A DNA stretch of 64,000 nt, from positions 38,258,251 to 38,322,250 of the forward strand of contig CM022670.1 in the NCBI GenBank assembly GCA_012295275.1. Direction: 5' to 3'. Shown here one piece after another: positions 1-13,165 of this stretch. A model generated the notes under the pieces. The model had not been told where the DNA came from. It searched no databases and was given only the letters and a program-made list of their open reading frames with translations. Positions within the stretch are counted from its first letter, which is position 1; the number at the start of each line of letters is the position of its first letter. The translations under genes were made by a program, and so were the position numbers. Source of the DNA: Chrysomallon squamiferum. Its lineage: Eukaryota > Mollusca > Gastropoda > Neomphalida > Peltospiridae.

Positions 1-480
1 TATGTTTACATTTGTGTATTTTTGGTCGTATATATGTATTATGTATGTGTGTATGTATGTTGTCATGTGCATTTTTTTTTCTCTTTGTATGTGTGAAACA
101 TTTATGCATGAAATAACTTTAAAGATAAAGACAAATGTTATACTGTTCTGTGTATATGTGCATGTAAGTATGTGCGTGTGTGTATGTATGTGTATCTGAT
201 TGTATGTGTGATGATCGTCAATATATAAGGAAGTATGTACGTGTGTGTGTGCGTGTATATATATATATATATATATATATGAGTGTGTATGCATGCATTT
301 TGTATTTTTGTAGGTGTATTTTTGTGTGCATATATATATAAGTATGTATGTATGTATGTGTGTTTATATGTCTGTCTTGTGTATTTTTATTTCTTTATCT
401 TTGAATGTAAATATATGTATATTTGTGTCTCTTTCTGTATGTCTTTGAGTGTAAGTGTCGTAATTCTTAGCTGCTTGTAC
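1..480 (+). repeat. TG/TATG-rich compound microsatellite tract
   Basis: The plus strand is dominated by TG, TATG and TGTA words with a pure (TA)n stretch near 258-281 and a short TATG run near 341-360. The open frames here are compositional artefacts rich in Val, Cys, Met and Tyr codons. No gene signal is visible. Confidence 0.8.
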
Positions 481-1999
481 TACATTTTTTAAACCAAGTT
501 TTCTTAATTACTTTTCACGCAAATCAATTCTGTTCTGTATCTTTCATCCTGCATGCAGTTTAACATTATCACACTAATACAGTTTCTTTTTTAATTATAA
601 AAATATTTCTCCTTTCATGCTTGCTTAGACCTGTAATTTTATGCTTGAATTCAAGGCTGAAGAAAAACAAAATTACTTTATATAAAAGAAATAGAAATAT
701 TACACGTTACTAAGCTAAAAGGTTTTATCATGTATTAGTAGATGAAGGACATAGCATCATTGCTAAAGATACAATTTTTACAATTTTTATATATTTATTT
801 AAAAATTTAAATAGATTAAAAATTAAATACTGAAAATAAAACCTTGTGGTAACAGTATGTTCAGTAACAATACGTTTGTAACAACAATTTCAGTAATATT
901 ACCTGTGATATCAGTAACTTTAATGAGAGTGTTTTTGTAACAATAATTATAATAACAATAACATTAGTAATTTTAATAATAATTTTAAAAATAAAAGAGT
1001 AATAAAAATACCTAACTGAAATAACACTAACTCAAATAACTATAACACAGATAAATATATATATAACCACCAGTAACAAGAACTTTAAAGACAGAAATCA
1101 CCTATGTACTATGTAAAGCAAGGAGAGCTTTAGAAAGTTTGAGAATTCTTGTATCAGATTATTTCAGAGAGTTTATTCTGACATAACCAAACATTACTGT
1201 CTCATTATCTAGCATTTTACAGCTAGATACACATTCTAAAACATTATGTGAATAAAATTACCTTCCCCATTACAAGAAAGAAAAGAAATCATTCTGTTTG
1301 AAACAGTGGTTTTGAAAACTGTCTCATTCAAGAAATGTTTTTTTTTTAAATTAAAAAATTAAAATAGCTATAAAGAACCAGAACAAGAAGAGAGAACCTA
1401 ATGACCATATATGTGGGGGAAAAAATGATGTTCATATTAAATTCATATTTTAGCTTAATTAAATTTCTGTGTGTTTAAAAATGATCTCATGAAAAAACGA
1501 GAAAAAACTGCAAAACATAAAAAAAACAGCAACAACAAGCAGTCAGAATTTGTCAATCATATTTATGAGAGAAAGGAAATGCATATTCATAATAAATTAT
1601 TATTTTAATATCAGAATTTAATGACCATATATAGGAGAAAAAAATTATATTCATGTTAAATTATTATTTTAGCTACAATAAATTTCACTGTTTTAGTGTC
1701 TGTTTGTGTCAAAGAGTTTTTATCTGATTAATATGTCTAGTTAACAGTTTATTACAAATTTATTTCCTGTATTTTAATGTCATAGACTAAGTATTGTAAA
1801 TCTGTTTAACTTATAAAATTAAGTGTGAACATTATTTGAAGTAATTAAAACTGTGATCGAATATTAACTGAGCAAGAAGCAATGGAAATAATCATGTAAT
1901 TACATTAAGAAGAAAAAAATAGTTCTGTGACCAATTGTTTCTCAGATTTAGTCTAAGTTACAAAAATTAACAACAAAAAAAAAACTGTTCAAAATATCT
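481..1999. other. AT-rich non-coding stretch
   Basis: No coding, RNA or mobile-element signal is visible. It is AT-rich unique-looking sequence with a loosely repetitive 'cagtaac/taacaa' texture around 845-1030 that is too decayed to define a unit. Confidence 0.6.
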
Positions 2000-2000
2000 T

Positions 2001-2400
2001 ACCTGCTATTGTTATTTACACAAAGTTTATCTAACGTAATTAAGACTAACTATTAGCACTAGTATTTTATAGTTGTTATATATTATAAACAAAGTTTAAA
2101 GCTTAATTATTAATAAGCATATGGTACCTGGTATTATAATGAACACGTTATTTATCTATCATAATTAAGACTAATTAATTAATCAAAGGCATTATTAATC
2201 AACGTACGATACCTGGTATTATAACGAACACATAATTAGGACTAATTATTAATCAAAGGTATTTATTCTGTACACAAAATTTAATTTATATAATTAATTA
2301 TTAACCACAATATGTTACTTAGTTCTGCAAATTTGAAATTTAATCTCACAAAACTGTTAATCAAAGAGCCTCACCTGGTATTCCAATGTTCACAAAAAGT
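2001..2400 (+). repeat. Degenerate tandem array, unit about 86 bp
   Basis: The word ACCTGGTATT (or one-base variants) recurs at 2001, 2125, 2211 and 2373. Each time it is followed by an 'ataa(c/t)gaacac'-like or 'ttcacaaa'-like block and then 'taattaagactaattattaatcaaagg'-like sequence. Spacing is 124, 86 and 162, so one partial copy lies between the last two anchors. This is an old, irregular minisatellite. Confidence 0.6.
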
Positions 2401-2422
2401 TGTCACCAAGTTAGGGCCAGAA

Positions 2423-2430
2423 TGACGTCA
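2423..2430. promoter_or_regulatory. Perfect CRE palindrome TGACGTCA
   Basis: The exact palindrome TGACGTCA is the consensus for CREB/ATF bZIP dimers. It sits just after the degenerate array, in a locally less AT-rich patch (about 2400-2560). No gene start can be attached to it, so function is inferred from the motif alone. Confidence 0.35.
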
Positions 2431-2888
2431 GATGTCATACATCGAATTATCAGTAAATTCCCGTGCTGCTGTTTATTGCAGTAACAAATACATAGCAGTG
2501 AGTCTGAAAGAGAAAGCAGACGGTTAAGTGCAAATCCGACTGAATTAGACCCGAACCTAACCGAATTATCCTTGATAGCTTTAATGGTTTTGCGTTGGGA
2601 ATTATTTTATAAGCAATTACACAAAGCGTTGTCGTGGGACACGAGGAGGAAGAAGATGAAAGAGAAGAAGAAGAAGGTGGTGACAGAAGCAGAAGGAAAA
2701 ATGAGACGTGCCTGGAAAGAATGTGACGAAAATGGCGTCAACTGTGGAAGATGGTTGTCAATGACTCGTGGTTCTAATAAATCAGGCAGACTAAAAACAA
2801 ACAGAGTTGGATTCTATAAAGTAAAATGGATATTTTGTTATGTTGACTCCAGCATGTTATGAAGATAATATGCATGTATGTTTGTATG

Positions 2889-3082
2889 TATGGATGGATG
2901 GATGGATGGATGGATGGATGGATGGATGGATGGATGGATGGATGGATGGATGGATGTATGTATGTATGTATGTATGTATGTTGTATGTTTATATGTGTGT
3001 GTGTATATGTATGTATGTGTGTGTTCATGTATATGTGTATGTGTGTATGTATGCGTTAATATGTATTGATTTTAAACGTATA
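2889..3082 (+). repeat. (GGAT)n-(GTAT)n tetranucleotide array with 23-nt flank block
   Basis: A (GGAT)n run at about 2890-2954 passes into (GTAT)n to about 2980 and then a TG-rich tail. It ends at 3055-3077 with GTTAATATGTATTGATTTTAAAC, which recurs exactly at 18046-18068, again directly after a TATG array. The repeated pairing of array and flank suggests a mobile element that carries a microsatellite, not a free-standing simple repeat. Confidence 0.75.
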
Positions 3083-6000
3083 AGTTTGTATTTTATTTAG
3101 TAGAATGAGGAAACAAGAGACTTCAGTTGTAGATGAGGAATTTATGTTACTTTCTTTTCAACTAGGGTGAACCTTTAAGGCTATTGCTTTTGACATTAAT
3201 TTACTTTTATATTTTGTTACATTAATATATATATATATATATATATATAGATATCAGTTGTATATATTTTACAGTACATTCTTTGGTGGTGAAATACAAT
3301 TATTAAAACTTCATTGAGACAGAGTCATTATACCTTTATCTCACACACAGAAATATATATATATATAGACACATACATACATACACATACATATATATAT
3401 ATATAAACAAGGAATAATATTTTTGAAGTCCTTGGTTTTAGGATATTTAGATAGTATTATCAGCTGTATATTTTTAACTATAATTAAAATTAAAGTTCAT
3501 TCTCTCAATTATTCTATCAATACACCATCAATCCTAAACCACTTTCAAAATCTCCTTATCCATTACATTTTCAATGAATCCACAACACATTCAATAATTT
3601 GCTAATCTATAATACTTTCTGTGAATCCAGCAACCAAATCCACTAATCTCTTTTTACTAATTCACAATGATAATGTCCACATTCATTAATCTATCAGACA
3701 TTCTCTATAAAACTCACTTTAATCTGAAATATCTTTGTTCTTTAATTATATCTACAATATTTTCACATTATTTTCACATTCGCTGTCATTTCATTTGCAT
3801 ATAATATCATTAGATTCATATAAATTTCATTGTATTTTAAAATAGCAAATCTATTAAAATTGACCTATTCACACTATGTCTACAATATACACAAATTTTG
3901 TTAACATAATCTCACGTAATTGGTTCAACAATTTTTTTTTTTTTATATAAATATGTAACTAAACAGCAACTAAATTAACAATCTAAATCAGTTTAATACC
4001 CACTTTAAACAATACTGGCAAATTCTCTCTCACTTCATTTGCATAACTCCACTCAATTTTATTACCATTATTTTAAAATATCAGTTAAGGCAATAGGTCT
4101 ATTAGCCTATATTAAAGCCTTTTTCCCCCCCTCCAAACTTCATTTGTTCCCTGTACATACATCACGACATTAACCTCGAAGTTACAGTTTTAAACAGATC
4201 ACCGAGTATATTTTATCTATCACATACATTATGTATTACACAGGGAACCAGTACTTCACTACAAAAGCACTGCAGAGTACTGATATATTATTTCAGTGGG
4301 AGGCTGGAACGAGGGCAATTTATCCCCAGAGAGAGTCAAATCTGGCACTGGTCTGTAAACAACTGTCAGTAACTCTCTCAGGTTGGGGACTGAACTTAAT
4401 TAATTGATATTTGAATAATATTTGCTTTGTACAATATTTATTGCTAGACCAAAAAAAAAAAAAAAAAAAAAAAAAAAATAATAATAATAAAAAAAAAAAA
4501 AATGTTTTTTTTTATTTTTTTTTAAGGATATAGCCAGAAGCAATGAATATTATTTACATGGGAATATAGTTTCAAGCATCTGTTGTTGTTATGAAAATGA
4601 AGTCTGTTGGAATAAAGATGAGATGAAATTTTTTGAAGTGGAATCTAGATTGAAAATTAACTACTGCTGTGCTGAATTCTTGTCTTCAATTGTTGTGTGT
4701 TATTTAAACAAGGAAGAAAAAAAATATTTTATCTAACAACACGTTTAATCTACAGTCATAAATAATGACCTAATAAATGAGATTAAAACCCTACAAATAA
4801 CGGAAGACAAACAAAATCAATGCCTGTTAGCAGCAAGTGTTATTTTATATCAACCTTCCCATTAACAGAAAAAACACATACTAAAGCCTTTGATAATCCA
4901 GTTGTAGGTCCTGGCTTGCGTGGGAAATAACTTGTTGACTCAGTATACTTCAAACACGTTATAATTATTGTCTTTTAATCTCATATTTCTGGTACAATAT
5001 TAATTTTTCAGGTAAACTGGGAAGGTAACTTAAAATGGGTTAAACTTTCTGGCCAGTCCCCAAACTGTTTTACACTGAACATGAGTAAATATTGTTTAAG
5101 CCAGCTAATTTCCTAATCTAAGCAAATCTTGGCTGAGATATTCCAGACTTCCAGGAGTAATTAACCCTTATTTTTCCCAATCTCTGTTTTATAATTACAC
5201 TGACTAAACAACTTACACTTAGATTCAAGATTTTGTCTTCTCCTCCAACTAAATATTAAGGTAACTGGGGTTGAAGAATGGATATTTTTTGTAGTGTTAT
5301 TCTTTTAGTGGAATGTCAAAGCATGCATTTCATGGAAACAATCTCTGAATTTCCTTAAAATAACTCTCTAACATTGTAGATGGTTTCATCACATGTAATA
5401 AAGAAGCAAGTTTTTGTTGTTCAGTACATTAAATTGATTCACAATCAGTCTTAAAATCCATATAACCTAAGTTCACTTTATTTTGGATTATTTCCCATTC
5501 CAACCTAGTCCTCAACAATCAAGACTATGATTATACAAAAATAAAAAAGTTTGTTAAGAGTAGTCTGTGATGTGGTAATGGTAAATATTTTTCTGTTTCA
5601 TATCATCATCATCATACACAAAAATTATTGATCTTAGTTATCATTATACAAATATGGCTGACATCATTAAAATACCTTGAAGTCTGAGTAATCAATGGTT
5701 ATTCATTTACAAGAACATTTATTCAATGAAGTTTATTGACTGACAGGTTACTGGAAGCAAAACAAAAATACGATACTGACCAGCAGCAGGACATTGTAGA
5801 AAGAGACAAACCAAATATTTATTTTCTAGGTTAACCAGCAGGTTAAAATAACAAAGACTGGGGACAGAAATCACAGTCGCAGACAAAATCAAATAACCAG
5901 GTCTGTTGGTATTAAAGTCAAGCCTCTGGTATTAATGTGGATGGCAGTGTGATCACTTCCTTATACCAGATTTATCCACAGTTAATTGAGTGCTGTAAGA

Positions 6001-6181
6001 TGACTGGTTTTTTTTTCTAAAATAAATTATTGAGTAAAGCATTCTTAGGAAAAAGAGAAGATTTGGGGTTCTTTTTGTTTAACAAAACCTTTAAAACATC
6101 TTTAATTTGTGGTTATATTACATCATAAATGTTATTAAGGACCATACAATTCATGTAAGAAGAAACACAGTGACAGGCCTA

Positions 6182-6215
<34 letters not shown>

Positions 6216-6782
6216 ATTAGCAGAAGGTTATCTCTTAAATGTATCTTTCCATAGACAGGAGAAAACAGAGAGTGCAGTCTTTGATAATCAAATAATGAGA
6301 TGCTAGAAGGTGTGTTAAAGAATCACTTCCTGTAAGAGAAGATGGGAAATGTGGGATTGATGTAGGTAAAGTCTGATAGACATCATTAAAAAAAACCCAG
6401 ACTACTAACCAAAGCAGGTTCGTTAATGATCTGTTATGAGTATTACTTGCATTTTCTATTTTTAACAGAAGTAGAAACAGACTTTTTACTGACTGACAGG
6501 ATGTGTCTAGAGAGACAGATCAATATACAAGAAACCCATTTGGAGGTTTTTTTTTCTAAATGTATCTTTTAAAATACAGTTATAAAATTAATTTTCTTTT
6601 TGTAAAATATACTTCAGTTTACAATCAATATTAAATAATCTGTAACAGAAATATATTTATAATTCAGCTATCAAATGAGCATACAAAAAAATGTATTTAA
6701 AATAAAAAAATAAAAAACGCTTTTTGGATACACAAAACGATTATATAAAACATTATTCAATCTTAACAGAAAAGAGAGTGAG

Positions 6783-6817
<35 letters not shown>

Positions 6818-7030
6818 AGCGATAAAAACTTCGAGAGAAGTTTGACCATAATTTGTAACCAAAACAACCTGAACTAATGGCGTTATGCAGCCCGTGTGTA
6901 AAGTGTGAAGTGTGTGTGTGTGTGTGCTCACTGGATGTGAAAATGCTCTCTGTTTAGCTGTGTGTGTAATTACATCATCCCCCGGTATACTCCCAACGTG
7001 AACCTTGCCAAACTCTTAAGGATGAGCAGG
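3083..7030. other. AT-rich non-coding stretch with homopolymer runs
   Basis: No gene is visible. It holds (TA)n at 3223-3248 and near 3354-3404, an A-run of about 55 nt at 4449-4503, a T-run at 6185-6214 and an A-run at 6784-6815. The segment 4160-4400 is of higher complexity and includes a forkhead-like TGTAAACA at about 4355. No exon or RNA gene could be recognised. Confidence 0.55.
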
Positions 7031-7039
7031 CTGCCATTT

Positions 7040-7130
7040 TTATTACATTCTGCGTCACGTGAAGCGTAAGTAACGTCACACTGTCAACGTCACCGGCACG
7101 CACACCTGCCATTAATTTCTCATGAGTGTG
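7040..7130. promoter_or_regulatory. Candidate regulatory island: E-box plus CRE half-sites
   Basis: Within 40 bp there are a palindromic E-box TCACGTGA (7055-7062) and CRE half-sites CGTCA at 7053, 7074 and 7088. A full TGACGTCA follows at 7359-7366. The patch is visibly richer in CpG than its surroundings. A GTAAGT donor-like word lies at 7066-7071 on the plus strand, so a 5' UTR exon of an unseen gene is possible but unproven. Confidence 0.35.
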
Positions 7131-7699
7131 AGTTCAGTAGGCTAATGTTTCATTTGGTGAAGAAGAAAAAGAAACAAAGATGAAGAAAAAAAGAAGAAGA
7201 AGAAGAAAAAAAAAACACCCATAAAAACCTTCTTAATGCATTAATTTAAATGGAATGCAAAAAAGAAATGAAAGATAATAAATACCCGTATTAATGTAAC
7301 AAAAACGTCTGCTAAATTTGTTTCACTTTTCTCCTATTTGTCTTTCATATTTCTATCGTGACGTCATAATTTAATTCAAAGCAATCAGCTGTATCATTAC
7401 TGATTTTTTTTTTTTTTTTTTTTTAGTTATCTTTTTTAAAATGAAAGGAATTATTTAAACCGACCAACCACGTTGAAAGGTTGGTTGGTGCTTCATGAAA
7501 TAAGGTGGAGAACAAACGTCAATTAATAAACAGATAAAGTGTCATTCATTAAAGATTGAAGCATTAAACCAGAGCTCAGTGAAATATCTCAGAAATCTAG
7601 GAGTGGACAGGAACATTAATTAGTGAAGTGGTGTGTGGGAAAGAAGGTTATCACACGATTTATATGCTGTTTTATTCCTTATGAAGAACATGCTCAGCT

Positions 7700-7875
7700 C
7701 AACGAAAAATCACTGTCTGGTGATGTCAGAGATTTAACTCAAATCAGGGCATTGACAGAATTGTCAGGTAATTGTCAGGAGATTCAATTCAAACATCAGT
7801 GTCGTGATAAAACTGAGTAGTAATGTCAGAGTTTTATGTCAAATCAGTGTCACGACAGAACTGTTTGGTAATACT
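7700..7875 (+). repeat. Degenerate tandem array, unit about 50 bp
   Basis: The anchor 'GGTAATGTCAG' and variants recurs at 7719, 7767, 7819 and 7867, a spacing of 48-52 bp. The shared body is 'aactcaaatcagtgtcacgacagaactg'-like. Three to four decayed copies are visible. An open frame at 7623-7820 runs through the repeat and is not evidence of a gene. Confidence 0.65.
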
Positions 7876-8689
7876 AAGGCATACTTAAATCTAATTTGGA
7901 AATTTCTGTATAAAATTACTAAAAGCATTCCATTTTGATAAAGCATATTTAAAATTACTGTCTTTCTGGGCATTTCACCACATTTCACAAGGTTCTTTAA
8001 TAAATGAAGTTTGTCAAGAGTTGAGTAAAAGATCAGAATATCACATACTCATCAGTTAAAGCTTTCAACTTGTTTCATATAGCAATTCCATGGGAAGGTT
8101 TATATAAAAAATAATTTTCTGCTAAATGGTAAGAATAGCTCAATGTAAACACAAAAAAAATATAATTTCAATAGTCCTCACAATATTATATTATTATACT
8201 AAACCCTAATTAACATTAATATTAATTTTAGAAGGCTATTAAAAAAAAAACATTCATTAATTTTTCAAAATTAAATACAAAAATATATATATAAAGCAAA
8301 GCCATGATCAATAAAAATAAAATGAAGATGTGTTATAATCACTTGAGATATAAAAAAAATGACTAATTTAATCTCTCTTCATCATACACAAATATCTTCT
8401 ATACAAATAGTAATAAAACTCACTCTCACTTGATAGAAAGATGGTATCAGCTAATACTACCGTCTCATTAACAACAAAACAAAATGGAAGAACACAAAAG
8501 CAGCTAATTCCAGCTCTGATTCCATTTGTTCAAACAACTCCAGCAGACGATTCTGTAATGTTAACACGTTAAAAGAACGAATCAATCAAACTTGTGAAAT
8601 GAGCTTTCTTCCAGATCAACAATGTCCGTCTTAGTTGCACAGTTTAGGAAGCTGATCTAGTCTGACTAATAGTGTTAGTGTGTTAGATA
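7876..8689. other. AT-rich non-coding stretch
   Basis: No gene, RNA or repeat unit could be recognised. A less AT-biased patch at 8440-8660 has no coding potential that I can see. Confidence 0.5.
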
Positions 8690-9175
8690 GTTAGCTACAT
8701 GATCTTGGACAGGGTATAGTGGTCTTAGAAGATGCTATGTGGCCTTAGACAATGTTTAATGATCTTAGACTGCTTAGTGGTCTTAGATGATGTTTAGTGA
8801 TATTAAGCAATGTTTAGTGATCTTAAATAATGTTTATGTTTATTGACCTTAGATAATGTTTATTGATCTTAGACAACGTTTATTGATCTTAAACAATGTT
8901 TATGTTTATTGATTTTAGTCAGTGTTTAGTGGTCTTAGACAATGTTTAATAGTCTTTAACATAATAGTCTTAGTCTGGTTTAGTGATCTTATTCTGGGCA
9001 TAATGGTATTAGAGAGTGCACAGTTATCTTAGACTGCAGGTAGCGTAGTCTTTGAGTTAGTATTTTGTCTTAGACTGGGCATACTGGTATTAAGCTGACT
9101 ACTTTGGTCTTAAACTGGATATAATAATCTTAGACTGCGCATAGAGGTCTTGAACAGATCACAAACTGAGTGTTT
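8690..9175 (+). repeat. Degenerate minisatellite, unit about 20-23 bp
   Basis: About 20 imperfect copies of a 'TGATCTTAGACAATGTTTAT'-like unit run head to tail. The core TCTTAGAC/TCTTAAAC recurs throughout with spacers of variable length. Copies are best preserved at about 8700-8960 and decay toward 9170. Confidence 0.75.
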
Positions 9176-10055
9176 TGATTTTAGAAGTAAACATATAATA
9201 AATTAAATAAGCACACGTTTAACTGACAGTTATATTACAGATACATTTAAAAAGAAAAGAAAAGAGAAGGAAAGAGAAGATCTTGCAGAGAATCGATAAT
9301 TGTAGAAAGTGGTTTGAGATGATATTAACAAAATTTCATCACTGAAACTGTTTTAATTGGTTTAGCATTTGGAACATCGCTGAATGGCAGTCCTCCAGGG
9401 TGCACATGTCAAAGATAGTTAAGATGCAGTAGTCAATAATGTTACTGTTCATTTTGATGTAAGACTAACCAAATTATATAACGTTTGAACAAAACAAAAA
9501 AAACAAAAAATATATATATATATATAAAATAATAAATTTAAAAAAATATATATAATAATAATGATAATGCTGATGATAAAAAATTTCAAACAAAAAGTAA
9601 TAAAAATCAATGAAGAAAATTTTTCAGATCTGACCTAAACACACTTCGGTGAAAAAAAAAAAAAAAAAAAAAATCGCTGATGTTTTTTTCTTTAATTTAA
9701 TGTCAAAGACAAAACTAAACAATTTTTTCACTCTGCAGTGTCCTTGAAAGTAGTAATTGATTCCATTTAACAGAGGCTGCGTAGGTACACCAAAAATAAA
9801 TAGTTATTTAGAAAACCTTTCCTGGATGCAGCTTCAATAACATCAGCTTATCAAAGATTTATAACGTTTTTCTCTTTTTGTAAATTTGTAAATTACTTTA
9901 CTGATATATTTCTGTCTACAGGTCTGTCTGTTTGTCTCGTACTGTCTGAATGTTTACCTGTTCATCTCTCTGTCTGTCCTTCCGTTAATCTGTTTCTCCT
10001 TGTCCCAGAAACATAGTCAAAATTAAAATCAGAAATTACAAGTAAAAAAAAAAAA

Positions 10056-10109
<54 letters not shown>

Positions 10110-10690
10110 CAAAAGATAAATAAATAAATAAATGAATAATAAAAAAAATTATAAAGAATAAATAAAAAATAAATAAGCAACTAAACCCAGAGTGTGTTTG
10201 GAAAAAAATAATTTTTTTTTTTTTTTTAAAACTATCCAAAAAAAAACAACTACAAGATTTTTCCAACCTGCAATAAAACAAATACAAAAACCAAATAACA
10301 AAAAATGATAATACTTTGCCAACACGCACACACACATTACGTCGTAACGAATATTTCCTTTACTCATCAGCTTTAATCACATTTGTGTGAAAACTACTTT
10401 GTGCTGTACACCAGATTAAACTCTCTCAATGTCGTTTCTCCCACTTCCTACCATGTTATACCATGTGTCCAGAATACCCACTGGCCAACACAGATACCCT
10501 TAAAACAACTGAGTAATTTGCAAGAGTATGAATCTACTCTCAGTGATGGATTTCTTATCCGACCGTTGGAATTCAGTCGATATGAGTTACTTTCAAATTA
10601 AGACAGACATCAAACACAGTTGAAAAGTACTTAGACAAATTAACAGCTACGTCGCTTTTCAGAGTCATTAACAGTACTGAAGCAAAGTCA
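9176..10690. other. Non-coding stretch with (GA)n
   Basis: No gene is visible. It contains (TA)n near 9510-9525, an A-run at 9653-9673, and (GA)n at 10066-10107. The overlapping frames on the minus strand are Phe/Leu/Ser-rich artefacts of the A, T and GA runs. Confidence 0.55.
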
Positions 10691-10782
10691 ATACTATCTT
10701 CCTGTTATTGTTACAACTGCTGCTGTTATCTTTCAGAAATCATTATTGTTACTCTTGTAATTTGTCTGTCAGAAATAACTGG

Positions 10783-10813
<31 letters not shown>

Positions 10814-11020
10814 ACTAATCTCTCAGAAATTGTTATTGCTGTTGTAAGCTACTTGTTGTTATTACTGTTCTTACTGTCTCTCAGAATGTATTACTATTAT
10901 TGCTAGTGTTAGTATTTTTCAGAAGTTATTGTTATTAATACAGTTGTTAACATGGCTTTCTGAGAAGTTAATGTTATAATTATTATTATTGTTACTATCT
11001 CTTTCTCAGAAATGGTATGT
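10690..11020 (+). repeat. Degenerate tandem array (CAGAA anchor) with (TTG)n
   Basis: The phrase 'tctctCAGAAat...ttgttattgttgttact' recurs with CAGAA at about 10734, 10770, 10824, 10882, 10920 and 11007. A pure (TTG)n expansion lies at about 10777-10812. This is a decayed minisatellite of unit about 40-60 bp. Confidence 0.6.
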
Positions 11021-12480
11021 ACTAATAATGACTAAGACTGTCTGGTCATGAAAAAAAAAAAATGAATGAATAAATGATGGAAAGAAACAAGAATGAAATG
11101 AAAAATGCAATAAAATGTAAATTTAGTTACGATAAAAAACCCATTATATGTCATTTCTGTAACATTATATGACTTGATATGCTATATGACAAGGTATCTG
11201 TCAGTAATTAATATTAAAATATGTGTAATGGAATAAATATGTTTTTATATGTGTATATGCATATAAAAGTGCATTAAAGAACAATGAAAATAAGCATAAT
11301 TCTTAATAAATATTAATCAAATAAATTAAAATAATTGGAAATAAATATTTTCTTTAAAAAATAAAAACAAAAGTTAAAATAAAACAATAGAATAAAATTA
11401 ATTCAAATAATATGTCAATAAATATATGTAAAAATAAAATTAAAATTAATATGTATTATGCCACTAAAAAAAGGCCATTTTAATAAATATAAAAAAAAGT
11501 GGGAATATATATATAGTATTTTATCATTGCAAAAAAATAATAAAAGTATTTTTATTATTATTTTAAAAAGTTCTTCCTTTTCTTTTCTTTATTTAAAGTA
11601 AGAGAAAAAAAAATGCTATTAAATATTAATATAATAAATAAAATGACAATAACAGTAAATTAACAACCGTAATAATAATGTCTAAGTAATTCCTAAGTAA
11701 TTGAGTCCGTCAGTCTGTTATTACTGAACTTTAGACATAAGACTACCACTTTTTATAACTCTGTTTTCATAAACAACCAACAGACATCAATAGACAGTAT
11801 AGAACTTCATTAAACAGCTGTATTATTTCTCCATTTCTTGTTTAGATTAACATCAGTGAAACATTTGAAAAACAAGCAGCTAATATGCATTGAAAAATAC
11901 GTAATCTAAATGAAAATAAACTCGTTTTATTTTTTTTTCATTTTTTTTCCCTTTCCTTGTTTAAAAAGTTCAGTAATAACACTTAAGAATTAAATTACTT
12001 AATTTTTTTTATTTGTTTATTTGTTTGCAGGGTTTTTGGTAGATTTTAATATGTATTTTATTAGTAGTAGTATTATTGTTGTTGTTGTTCTTGTTGCTGT
12101 TATTATTGTTATTACTTTTATTGTTGTTGCTGTTGTTGTTGTTGTTAGTTTTCTGTATTTCAGTGGTAATAATTACAGAGTGGTAGGTCACAAGATCTAT
12201 CCTCTTCAATACTTTTATCTAATTATTTCCCATTCTGGACAGACATTTCATTTCAAAGGCTATAGTTTGTATTTTCCAGTATATGAAGGTGCATATTCAG
12301 TATCCTTTTCTGCTATTCAGAAGGAGTAGCCCATAATATAATGTGTTTTTTATCTCCATTCCTGCTAAAAAAAGATTTATTACAAAATAACATGAGTGAT
12401 ATCTTCTTATATATAAAAATATGTAATGGTATCAATAAACAAACATTCAGGGGTTGTTGTTTTTTTGTATTACTTATGAA
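11021..12480. other. AT-rich non-coding stretch
   Basis: No gene is visible. Region 11230-11680 is extremely A-rich. Region 12057-12150 is TTG/TTA-rich on the plus strand and produces mirrored poly-Asn and poly-Val frames that are not credible proteins. Confidence 0.55.
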
Positions 12481-13165
12481 GAAAATTCCCCAGATTGTAC
12501 ATAAATACATAAAATACTTTAGAAATCCCTAAATTGTACATGAAAGAATAAAGTATTTAAAAATTCCCCAAACTGCATGAAAAATATAAAGGATTTCAAA
12601 ATTTCCCTAAACTGTATAAAAAGGACATGTATTTCAAAATTCCCTAAAATGTATATCAAAGGCATAAAGGACTTATAAATTCCCTCATCTGAATATAAAT
12701 GATAGATAAAAAGGACTTTAAAATTCCCTAAATTGTATATAAAAGACATATAAAATATTTAAAATTCCTTAAAATGTGCATAAAATATATAAAGGATTCA
12801 AACATTCCCTACACTATAAAAAAACATTAAAGTACTTAAAAAATCCTTTGTATTGAAAAAATTTTAAAAAAAAAATTAAAAAATCATAGAAAAGTTATAT
12901 TGTATATAAAAGACACAAAGTTGTTAAAAATTCCATGAGTTGTGTAAAAATCATAAAAAATAAAATAAGTCCCTAAACTGTATATATACAATACAAAATA
13001 CTTAGAAATTTGTTAAACTTTGTACATAAACAATATAAAATACTTTCAAATTCCTTAAATTGTACGTAAACAGTAAAGAAAATACTTACAAATTCCCTAA
13101 ACTGTACACAAACAATAAAAAAAAAGTAGTTAAAAATTCCCTGAGTAGCATATATAAAAAAAAGA
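12480..13165 (+). repeat. Degenerate minisatellite, unit about 40 bp
   Basis: About 15 imperfect copies of an 'AAATTCCCTAAACTGTATATAAAAGACATAAAGTATTT'-like unit are present. The AATTCCC anchor falls at about 12484, 12525, 12560, 12601, 12639, 12678, 12722 and 12764, then less regularly to 13140. The minus-strand frame at 12519-12749 shows a matching 13-residue periodicity, which comes from the DNA repeat. Confidence 0.75.

Noticed and set aside
2572-2862. 96-codon plus-strand frame with a basic, charged middle
   Set aside because: The Lys/Arg/Glu richness comes from an AAGAAG-type tract. No homology is recognised and it runs into the GGAT array. The listed start is not ATG (first ATG at 2584).
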